Source of the DNA: Streptomyces hygroscopicus subsp. hygroscopicus
GTDB taxonomy: Bacteria > Actinomycetota > Actinomycetes > Streptomycetales > Streptomycetaceae
Reading direction: 5' to 3'
NCBI RefSeq assembly: GCF_030269125.1
Contig: NZ_BSSM01000011.1
Span: 248,001-312,000 of the forward strand
Length of the DNA stretch: 64,000 nucleotides
Shown here: one piece after another, positions 56,974 to 64,000 of the stretch
Layout of the letters: the number at the start of each line of letters is the position of its first letter
Numbering within the stretch: the stretch's first letter is position 1
The notes under the pieces: model-generated
The model's input: only the letters and a program-made list of their open reading frames with translations
Databases searched by the model: none
Told to the model about the DNA's origin: nothing
Program-made: the position numbers and the translations under genes

Positions 56974-57422
56974 CAGCCTGCGGGCTTCCCCATGTAACCG
57001 ACGCCGTTCGTCAGACCGTCGTGGTAGCGGGTCAGTCCGGCACCCTGGAGGTTGTTCTCGAACTGACCGGGGTCCTGGTCCATCAGCTGCCACTGGCTCT
57101 GCGGCAGCTTTTCGTGCACGGCTTTCTCCAGCATCCTGTCCACCTGCTGGTGACCGGCGGAGAAGTGATCGGCGAGATGCTGCCGCGTCTCCTGGTCGAC
57201 CTGGGAGTTGAGGTTGTTCTGGTACTCGGCGGTACCCACGTCGACCATGCGCTGGATCGTGTCTCCCGCCAGCGGGATGCCGGTGACCGGAGCGCCGATC
57301 ACGTGGTAGTACGACCGGACCTGATCCACCCACCGTGTGGCCACGTGATCGAGCGCCTCACCCAGGAGGAAGCCCTGATCGGTCAGCCCTCCGGCGGCCT
57401 TCATCGACGAGATGCGCGCCAT
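56973..57422 (-). CDS. Second half of a frameshifted chimeric type VII gene
   Basis: 149 residues from ATG 57422 (MARISSMKAAGGLTDQGFLL). The first 35 residues continue the WXG-type helix of the frame at 57401-57619 (relatives read FNSA.DMARISSMKAAGGL), while the rest (GAPVTGIPLAGDTIQRMVDV onward) looks like the C-terminus of a different, longer type VII effector. A single missing base near 57425 separates the two frames. It may be made as a separate short protein from its own ATG, but the simplest reading is a broken fusion gene. Confidence 0.6.
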   Translation of the reverse strand: MARISSMKAAGGLTDQGFLLGEALDHVATRWVDQVRSYYHVIGAPVTGIPLAGDTIQRMVDVGTAEYQNNLNSQVDQETRQHLADHFSAGHQQVDRMLEKAVHEKLPQSQWQLMDQDPGQFENNLQGAGLTRYHDGLTNGVGYMGKPAG

Positions 57423-57619
57423 GTCGTTGCACTGTTGAAGTCCGTGTACAGCGAGTAGGCGGCGTCACCCACCGCCTTCAGGTCCTGCTGGCTCACGGTC
57501 AGGTCGCCGGTGGGGGCCGCGTCTCCCCCTCCGCCCGGCTCTGCGAGCTGGTTCAGCCGCATATGGGTACGGCGCTGCTGCGCGTCCGTCTTGAGCTGCT
57601 CCCATTCGTCCCATGCCAT
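57401..57619 (-). CDS. First half of the frameshifted chimeric type VII gene
   Basis: 72 residues from ATG 57619, with GGGGGAGGGA upstream. MAWDEWEQLKTDAQQRRTHM and LTVSQQDLKAVGDAAYSLYT match the N-terminus of a WXG-like helical protein common next to eccC in streptomycetes. After FNSA the frame runs to a stop (TTWRASRR), whereas moving back one base restores the family sequence in the next frame. No slippery heptamer is visible, so programmed frameshifting is unlikely. Confidence 0.6.
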   Translation of the reverse strand: MAWDEWEQLKTDAQQRRTHMRLNQLAEPGGGGDAAPTGDLTVSQQDLKAVGDAAYSLYTDFNSATTWRASRR

Positions 57620-57763
57620 GCGGTTGTCCCTCCCCCGTCTCCTGAGGCATCCCGGAGACCCGAAGCCCCAGACACGTCACCGGTCGGCCATGTCACCATC
57701 TCATCCGAGTCCCTGCACCCTGCCGGGGCCCAGCGGAAAGTCGCCGGGCCCTCGACAAGAGCG

Positions 57764-60700
57764 TCAGTACCCCACGTCCACCAACCCCGTCTGCACCAGC
57801 ATCTTCCCCCGCCTGCGCGACACGAAGACACCCCGGCCCGCCGGCATCGGCCGCGGCCGCACCCCGCCGAGGATGTCGCCCTCGCTCGGGTCGCCGGCCA
57901 GTACCACGCCCTGGGCGCCCAGTTCCATCATCCGCTGCATGAACGCCTCGAACGACGCACGCCCAGCGCCCGCGGTCGAGCGCGCGATGATGAACCGCAC
58001 GCCGACGTCACGGGCGAACGGCAGCAGGTCGGTGAGGCCGCTCAACGGGTTCCCGCTGGACGTCGACACCAGGTCGTAGTCGTCCACCACCACGTACACC
58101 GTCGGGCCCCGCCACCAGCTGCGCTCCCGCAGCTGCTGGGCCGTCACATCGGCCGTGGGCGTACGCCGGTTCATCAGGTCGGCGAGGGCCACCATGTGGT
58201 GGTCCATGGAGTTGGACATCGGGATGTACTCGGCCAGATGCGAGGCCGGGGTGACGTCCAGCAGCGAGCGCCGGTTGTCGACCACGAAGAACTTCGCCTC
58301 GTCGCCCGAGTAGCGCCGCGTCAGCTGCGTGATGAGCAGCCGCAGCAGGTTCGACTTGCCCGACTCGCTCTCGCCGAAGACCATGAAGAACGGGTCCGTC
58401 TCGAAGTCGACGAACACCGGTTCCAGGTCGTTCTCGTCGATGCCGAAGGCGACCCCGTGCCGGGGGAACCGGTCGCCCGCGGGCAGCTGCGCCACGGGGA
58501 GTTCCCGGGGCAGCATCCGCACCTGCGGCGCCCCCGGCGCCTGCCAGTGCCGGGAGACCTCGGCCGCCAGCGCGGCCGTCGCGTCCGCCAGGTCCGTGTC
58601 GGACGTCAGGCCGTCGATGCGCGGCACCGCCGCCATGAAGTGCAGCTTCTGCGGCGACACACCGCGGCCGGGCACGCCCGCCGGCACGTTCGCCGCCACC
58701 TTGCGGTCGATCTCGGAGTCCATGGTGTCGCCGAGCCGCAGTTCGAGGCGGTTCATCAGGTGGTCCTTGAGATTCGCGCGGACCTCCATCGAACGCGACG
58801 CCGTCAGGACCAGGTGGATGCCGTAACCGAGGCCGCGGGAGGCGATCTCCAGGACGGCCGGCTCCAGACCGTCGTAGTCGTTGCGGAAGTTGCCCCAGCC
58901 GTCGATGACCAGGAAGACATCGCCCCACGGCTGGTCGGTGACCGAGATCTCGCCGCGCTCGCGCCGGGCGCGGAAGTCCTGGATCGAGGCGATGCCCGAC
59001 GTCCGGAAATACTCCTCGCGGCGCCGCAGCACACCGTAGACCTCGGACACCGTACGCCGCACCCGCTCCGGGTCCAGCCGGGACGCGATGCCGCCCACGT
59101 GCGGCAGGCCGGAGACCGCCGCCATACCGCCGCCACCGAAGTCGAGGCCGTAGATCTGCACCTCGTACGGCGTGTGCGTCAGCGCGAAGGAGCAGATCAG
59201 CGACCGCAGCAGCGTGGACTTGCCGGACTGCGGGCCGCCCAGCAGCTGAAGATGGCCCGCGGCACCGGAGAAGTCGAGCCACAGCGGCTCACGACGCTGC
59301 TCGTACGGCTTGTCGACCAGGCCCACCGGGACGACGAGGCGTCCCGCGCCCTCGTAGCCGGGCTGCGTGAGCCCGCGCCCCTCCACGGCCGTGAGCTTGG
59401 GCAGCAGCGCGTCCAGCGAGGGCGGGCTGTCCAGCGGCGGCAGCCACACCCGGTGTGCCGCCGGGCCCTGCGCCTCCAGCCGGCGCACGATGACGTCGAG
59501 CACGGTGTCCGCGAGCGCGTCGTCGACCTGCGCCGCCGACTCCGTGCGCTGCCTCGGCACCGGCGCGTAGTGCACGGGCACCTCCGCGGCCGTGAACAGC
59601 ACCGGCCGCCGGTCGACGGGCAGCGGCCCCCCGGCCGTAGCGCCCTGCCGGCCGCCGGAGCGGTACACCCCGGAGACGTACGCCGCCTTGAAGCGCACCA
59701 TCTCGTCCGTGCCGAACTTCAGGAAGCCGGAACCGGGCACGTTCGGCAGCTCGTAGGCGTCCGGGACGCCGAGCGCCGCGCGGGACTCGGCCGCGGAGAA
59801 GGTGCGCAGACCGATCCGGTACGACAGATACGTCTCCAGCCCGCGCAGCCGGCCCTCCTCCAGGCGCTGCGAGGCCAGCAGCAGGTGCACGCCCAGCGAA
59901 CGGCCGATGCGGCCGATCTGCACGAACATCTCGATGAAGTCCGGCTTGGCGGTCAGCAGCTCGCTGAACTCGTCGATGACCAGGACGAGCGAGGGGATCG
60001 GCTGCAACGGGGCGCCGGCCGCGCGTGCCTTCTCGTAGTCGTGGATGTTGGCGTAGTTGCCGGCGTCGCGCAGCAGCTCCTGGCGGCGGTTCAGCTCGCC
60101 GCGGATCGAGTCGCCCATGCGGTCGACCAGCGTGAGGTCGTCGGCCAGGTTGGTGATGACCGCCGCCACGTGCGGCATCTGCGCCATGCCGGCGAAGGTC
60201 GCACCGCCCTTGAAGTCGGCCAGGACGAAGTTCAGGGTCTCCGAGGAGTGGGTGACCGCGAGGCCCAGCACCAGCGTGCGCAGCAGCTCCGACTTGCCGG
60301 AACCGGTCGCGCCCACGCACAGGCCGTGCGGGCCCATGCCCTCCTGGGCTGCTTCCTTGAGGTCCAGCATCACGGGCCGGCCGTCCGGGCCGACACCGAT
60401 CGGCACCCGCAGTCGTTCGGCGAGCCCCCGTGGGCGCCAGGTGCGCTGCGGATCCACGGATGCCGCGTCCCCGAGGTTCAGCAGGTCGGTGAACTCCAGG
60501 TTGGCCAGCAGCGGTTCGTCGTCGTCACCGCCGGAGGCCAGCCGCAGCGGGGCCAGTTGCCGGGCGAGCGCCTCGGCGGACTCGTACGACAGGGCGTCCG
60601 GCGTGCCCTCGTAGACGTCCCCGTTCGCGGACTCCAGGCGCAGGACGCCGGGCTGGGCGATGACCGCCAGGTCGCCGCGGGCGCCGGTGAGTTCGCCGGG

Positions 60701-61729
60701 CACGACCTCGATCACGGTGACGCCCTGAAGCCCCTCCATGTTGGACAGGACGGAGTCCTGCGGCAGGGACACCCCGTCGAGGACGACGACGATGTGGGGC
60801 TCCTCCAGGATCGGCGCGCCGTTCGGGTGGAACCGGGGGCGGCCGGCGAGACGGTCGGCCAGCAGGCCTTCGAGTTCCCGGGCGTCGGGACCGATCAGCC
60901 GCCGGGTACCCGCCCCGTCCACCGAGTCGGGCGCCTGGGCGTGCGGCAGCCACTTGACCCACTCCCAGCGCGGGAGCGTCCCGCGGCCCGCCGCCACCGC
61001 CAGGACCAGGTCCTCGGGGGAGTGCAGCGCGGCGAGCGAGCCGGCCAGGGCACGCACGGTCGAGCGCGCGCACTCCGCGTCGCCGCTGACGGTGACGTGG
61101 TAGAAGGCGCGCAGCGACACGGCCATCGGCAGATCGCTCAGGGTGCCGTGGACGTCGAGGAAGCGCTCCACGGCCCCCGCGGTGAGCGGCTCCAGCCGCC
61201 CGGCCGGGCCGGGCTCGGGCGCGATCAGCGGCGTGGCCAGCTCCTGCGAGCCCAGTCCGATGCGCACCTGGGCGAAGTCCTCGTCGCCCGGCCTGCGTTC
61301 CCACACCCGGCTGCCCTCGGCGACCAGCGCCCACAACTGCTCGGGCGAGGGATGCAGGTAGTACTGGGCGTCGCGCTGCGCCTTCGCGGTGTCCACGGCA
61401 GCGCCTCGGGTCTGCGACAGATAGCGCATGTAGTCACGCCGCACGTCGGCGAGTTGGCCCTGCGAGCCGCGCCGGAAGCGGATGACCATCGCGATGGACA
61501 TGGCGACCGTCGACGCGATCATCACCATGCCCATGATCTTCATGAACGGCTGTCCGTTCGTGAAGAAGAAGACCACCGAGCCGCCCATGCCGAGCGTCGG
61601 CAGCAGCTGCATGAGGACGCTCTCCTGCGGCCCCCGCGGTAGTTCCGGGGGAGGCTGGAGAACTACCTCCCCTGTGGGCACTTCGGACGGCAGCGCCCGC
61701 GGCGGGCGCTTCACGACGATGTGACTCAC
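57764..61729 (-). CDS. eccC: Type VII secretion ATPase EccC
   Basis: 1321 residues from GTG 61729 (VSHIVVKRPPRALPSE), after GGGGAG. Two transmembrane helices (about 45-85) are followed by three FtsK/SpoIIIE domains, with Walker A VGATGSGKS (about 470), GGPQSGKS (about 830) and GESESGKS (about 1116). The three domains are on one chain, unlike mycobacterial EccCa/EccCb. This is the motor that recognises Esx substrates and drives secretion. Some plus-strand open frames across it are shadows. Confidence 0.95.
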   Translation of the reverse strand: MSHIVVKRPPRALPSEVPTGEVVLQPPPELPRGPQESVLMQLLPTLGMGGSVVFFFTNGQPFMKIMGMVMIASTVAMSIAMVIRFRRGSQGQLADVRRDYMRYLSQTRGAAVDTAKAQRDAQYYLHPSPEQLWALVAEGSRVWERRPGDEDFAQVRIGLGSQELATPLIAPEPGPAGRLEPLTAGAVERFLDVHGTLSDLPMAVSLRAFYHVTVSGDAECARSTVRALAGSLAALHSPEDLVLAVAAGRGTLPRWEWVKWLPHAQAPDSVDGAGTRRLIGPDARELEGLLADRLAGRPRFHPNGAPILEEPHIVVVLDGVSLPQDSVLSNMEGLQGVTVIEVVPGELTGARGDLAVIAQPGVLRLESANGDVYEGTPDALSYESAEALARQLAPLRLASGGDDDEPLLANLEFTDLLNLGDAASVDPQRTWRPRGLAERLRVPIGVGPDGRPVMLDLKEAAQEGMGPHGLCVGATGSGKSELLRTLVLGLAVTHSSETLNFVLADFKGGATFAGMAQMPHVAAVITNLADDLTLVDRMGDSIRGELNRRQELLRDAGNYANIHDYEKARAAGAPLQPIPSLVLVIDEFSELLTAKPDFIEMFVQIGRIGRSLGVHLLLASQRLEEGRLRGLETYLSYRIGLRTFSAAESRAALGVPDAYELPNVPGSGFLKFGTDEMVRFKAAYVSGVYRSGGRQGATAGGPLPVDRRPVLFTAAEVPVHYAPVPRQRTESAAQVDDALADTVLDVIVRRLEAQGPAAHRVWLPPLDSPPSLDALLPKLTAVEGRGLTQPGYEGAGRLVVPVGLVDKPYEQRREPLWLDFSGAAGHLQLLGGPQSGKSTLLRSLICSFALTHTPYEVQIYGLDFGGGGMAAVSGLPHVGGIASRLDPERVRRTVSEVYGVLRRREEYFRTSGIASIQDFRARRERGEISVTDQPWGDVFLVIDGWGNFRNDYDGLEPAVLEIASRGLGYGIHLVLTASRSMEVRANLKDHLMNRLELRLGDTMDSEIDRKVAANVPAGVPGRGVSPQKLHFMAAVPRIDGLTSDTDLADATAALAAEVSRHWQAPGAPQVRMLPRELPVAQLPAGDRFPRHGVAFGIDENDLEPVFVDFETDPFFMVFGESESGKSNLLRLLITQLTRRYSGDEAKFFVVDNRRSLLDVTPASHLAEYIPMSNSMDHHMVALADLMNRRTPTADVTAQQLRERSWWRGPTVYVVVDDYDLVSTSSGNPLSGLTDLLPFARDVGVRFIIARSTAGAGRASFEAFMQRMMELGAQGVVLAGDPSEGDILGGVRPRPMPAGRGVFVSRRRGKMLVQTGLVDVGY

Positions 61730-62034
61730 TGCTCCCCAATTCCTCTGCCGGGCCCCAAGAATGAGGTCCGCCCCCCGTTGACGGACGGACGCAGGCCGCC
61801 GCGTGATCCTACTGACTCCGTGGGTGACCGGTGCGGGGTAGGGTGCCGGGTGTTCGCTCCAGCACACGCGAACACACCCCGTAAACCGGGGTATTCCGTG
61901 CGAGGCGCCGCCGCACGCCACTCCTGGTGGAGCCGGACGACGCCCTTCGCGCCGATTCCCGTGGATCCCGCCCGGGAAGAGGCGCAGGATTCTCACATCA
62001 CGGGCGCAGGAACATTACTGAGGGGGAGTACGAG
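61730..62034. other. Divergent eccC-eccD intergenic region
   Basis: 305 bases. It should contain promoters for both directions. No repeat, hairpin or gene could be supported; a minus-strand extension of eccC is open but lacks similarity. Confidence 0.5.
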
Positions 62035-63528
62035 GTGAGCACGACGACCACGGGGACAGCGGTGCCCGGCACGGGGTCGGGGTCGGGACTCGGTTTCTGC
62101 CGGGTCACGATCGTCGCGCCCGACAGCCGGATCGACGTGGCGCTGCCCGACGACATCCCGGTCGCCGACATCTACCCGGAGATCCTCCGGCTCTCCCGGC
62201 AGGACCCCGCGGAGGGCGCCCCGGTCGGGTACCACCTCGTACGGCGGGACGGCGCCGTCCTCGACAGCGCGCGCTCCTTCGCCGCCCAGCGGATTCTCGA
62301 CGGTGAACTGCTCATCCTGCGGCCCTTCTCCGAGTCGCTGCCGCCGGCCGTCTTCGACGACGTCTCCGAGGCGGTCGCCTCCTCGGTGACGCGGCACCGC
62401 ACCCTGTGGAGCGACGACCTCACCCGCGCGGCGGGGCTGGTCGGCGCGGGCGTCCTCGCCACCCTGCTCGCCTTCGTCACCTGGCAGGCCGACCCCCGGC
62501 ACGACATGCACAGCCTGCCCGGCGTCCTCGCGGGCGTCGCCGGAGTGCTCCTCGTCGTCTTCGCCGCCGTCCGCGGCCGGGTCTACGACGACCGGGGCGC
62601 CGCGATCGCCCTGGGCCTCGGCGCCCTGCCCAACGCCGGTGTGGCCGGCTCCGGCCTCCTCGCCCTCGCCCACGGTCAGGGCATCGGCAAGCTCCAGTTC
62701 CTGCTCGCCTGCGCGGCCGTTCTGCTCGCCTCGGTCGTCCTGACCCTGTGCACCCCGGGCGGGGACGCCCCGTTCGTCGCCTTCGTCCTCGCGTCCGCGC
62801 TCGGCCTGGTCACGGTGTTCACGGCCGTCCTCGTGCACTGGACGCCCGAGGACATCGCCGCCCTGTGCGCACCCCTCGCGGTCGGCGGCCTGGCCTTCCT
62901 GCCCGGGATGTCCATGCGCTTCGCCCGGCTGCCCATCGGCTTCGAACCGCCGAACTCCGCCCAGAACAGCGCCTACGGCACGGAGACCGTCGTCCAGGAA
63001 CCGGTCGACATGAAGCGGATCGAGGCCCAGGCCCGCCGCGGCCACGAGATCCTCGTCGGGCTCGTCGGCGGCTGCGCGCTGACCGCCCTCGCCTCCTGCG
63101 CGGTGCTCGGCTTCTCCGACGACATCTGGGCCCAGCTGCTCGCCCTCGCCACGGCCGTGGCGCTCCTGATGCGCGCCCAGCTCTTCCGCTACACCGGGCA
63201 GGTCGCGCCGCTGCTGGCGGCCGGACTCGGCTCGCTCGTGCTGCTCGGCCTCGGACTGGCGCTCAACCCGCCCCACTCCATCCTGCGCGACGCGCTCACC
63301 GGCGACCGGTCCGGACTCGACATCCGCGCCATCTGGCTCGCCGCCGCGATCGGGGCCGGCGCGGCTCTCGTCGCGGCCCTGGGACTCATCGTTCCGCGCC
63401 GGGGCCTGAGCCCCTTCTGGGGCCGCTTCCTGGAGATCATCGAGGGCTTCGTGCTCCTCACGCTGGTGCCTCTCGCGCTCGCCGTGTTCGACGTGTACGC
63501 GGCGGCCCGCGCCATGACCAGCAAGTGA
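62035..63528 (+). CDS. eccD: Type VII secretion protein EccD
   Basis: 497 residues from GTG 62035, after GGGGGAG. An N-terminal ubiquitin-like YukD domain (about 18-98, FCRVTIVAPDSRIDVALPDD) is followed by about eleven transmembrane helices from 130 to the end, ending near RAMTSK. EccD forms the central membrane rafts of the ESX complex. It is divergent from eccC and followed by a membrane-anchored protein gene. Confidence 0.93.
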   Translation: MSTTTTGTAVPGTGSGSGLGFCRVTIVAPDSRIDVALPDDIPVADIYPEILRLSRQDPAEGAPVGYHLVRRDGAVLDSARSFAAQRILDGELLILRPFSESLPPAVFDDVSEAVASSVTRHRTLWSDDLTRAAGLVGAGVLATLLAFVTWQADPRHDMHSLPGVLAGVAGVLLVVFAAVRGRVYDDRGAAIALGLGALPNAGVAGSGLLALAHGQGIGKLQFLLACAAVLLASVVLTLCTPGGDAPFVAFVLASALGLVTVFTAVLVHWTPEDIAALCAPLAVGGLAFLPGMSMRFARLPIGFEPPNSAQNSAYGTETVVQEPVDMKRIEAQARRGHEILVGLVGGCALTALASCAVLGFSDDIWAQLLALATAVALLMRAQLFRYTGQVAPLLAAGLGSLVLLGLGLALNPPHSILRDALTGDRSGLDIRAIWLAAAIGAGAALVAALGLIVPRRGLSPFWGRFLEIIEGFVLLTLVPLALAVFDVYAAARAMTSK

Positions 63529-63592
63529 CCCGGACCCCGCACGGCCGGCCCGCCCGCCCCCGGCGAGGCGGCGAAGAGGAGGAACCCCCAGC

Positions 63593-64000
63593 GTGAGCTT
63601 CGGCCCGCCCCCGTCCATGTACACCCAGTCCGCGCTCGCGGCCGACCAGTCGCGCAGCCGGCGCCGACGCCGTCTCCTGGGCGGTGTCGCGGCGGCCGCG
63701 GCGGTCGTGCTCTGCGTCGTCGCGGGGCTTGTGTGGTCCCACTCGTCCGGCGACGGCAAGGGCGGGACGGACGCCAAGGCGGTCCGGCAGTCCCCGGACG
63801 ACGTGCGCGACAACCGGGCGAGCACGGAGAAGGCACCCGTCTCCCCGGAGGGCGAGACCGTCGTCCGGCACGAGGAGGAGGTCGCCAAGGGCGCCACCCG
63901 GTACGCGCCCGGCACCTGGGCCACGGGCAGGATCGTCGCGCGGGCGGTGGCCAACCGGATCACGGGCTACAGGATCGGCGGCTCGGACGACACCGACGAC
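63593..64000 (+). CDS. Membrane-anchored protein, possibly PQQ-like propeller (partial)
   Basis: 136 residues from GTG 63593 to the window end; the frame stays open. A basic patch (RSRRRRRLLGG) and one transmembrane helix (about 30-50) precede an extracytoplasmic part containing VANRITGYRIGG. In streptomycete type VII loci the gene after eccD often encodes a PQQ-binding-like beta-propeller protein with this beginning; the propeller itself would be outside the window. Confidence 0.6.
   Translation, partial: MSFGPPPSMYTQSALAADQSRSRRRRRLLGGVAAAAAVVLCVVAGLVWSHSSGDGKGGTDAKAVRQSPDDVRDNRASTEKAPVSPEGETVVRHEEEVAKGATRYAPGTWATGRIVARAVANRITGYRIGGSDDTDD

Noticed and set aside
57335..61642. Plus-strand open frame of over 1400 codons across eccC
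   Set aside because: It mirrors eccC codon bias, has Arg/His/Val-rich nonsense composition, and eccC on the other strand has three intact Walker motifs.

Overview
The window is chromosomal DNA of a Streptomyces, or a very close relative. The whole stretch is very GC-rich with strong third-position GC. GTG and TTG starts and GTGA/ATGA overlaps are common, only two genes carry a rare TTA (bldA-type) codon, and the gene order matches the streptomycete core I know from S. coelicolor: dxr, site-2 protease, ispG, proS, rimP-nusA-ylxR-infB-DUF503-rbfA-truB, ribF, then a type VII secretion (ESX-like) locus.

Layout. (1) 1-4230: the end of a VirD4/TraG-like ATPase, a PucR-type regulator whose stop codon lies inside a 12-bp tandem repeat, and an aldehyde dehydrogenase. 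(2) 4345-8992: a decayed integrative element bounded by a 62-bp direct repeat (61/62 identical). It holds the N-terminal stub of a tyrosine integrase at the left end, small orphan genes, a secreted protein overlapped by a partner gene (possible toxin/immunity pair), a GNAT fragment and a methyltransferase. (3) 8993-16907: further variable DNA with gene debris, a small secreted cationic protein, a GH11 xylanase with CBM2, a TTA-containing P-loop NTPase with a Gly-rich repeat and a membrane anchor, and an acyl-CoA dehydrogenase. (4) 16908-30835: a secreted lamin-tail protein, MEP-pathway genes dxr and ispG around a site-2 protease, an HATPase/XRE/DUF397 regulatory set, a DUF4157 protein with a possible effector domain, two GNATs, proS, and an apparent pseudokinase followed by two helical proteins. 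(5) 31067-43125: the translation block rimP to truB, a 1180-aa protein with an apparently dead trypsin-like domain fused to a STAND-type NTPase, and ribF.

(6) 43260-64000: a type VII secretion locus with eccE, eccB, eccC, eccD, an EspI-like ATPase, two mycosins, two WXG100 proteins, a large WXG-like Pro/Gly-rich protein and several accessory genes. One accessory gene looks like two effector genes fused by deletion and then frameshifted. EccB, EccC, EccD and EccE would form the membrane machine, the mycosins would act outside the membrane, and the Esx proteins would be substrates.

No tRNA, rRNA or CRISPR array was seen. The points most worth checking are the pseudoprotease-NTPase between truB and ribF, the pseudokinase after proS, the TTA-containing secreted protein with its overlapping partner, the 62-bp repeats with a diverged third copy, and the chimeric type VII gene.
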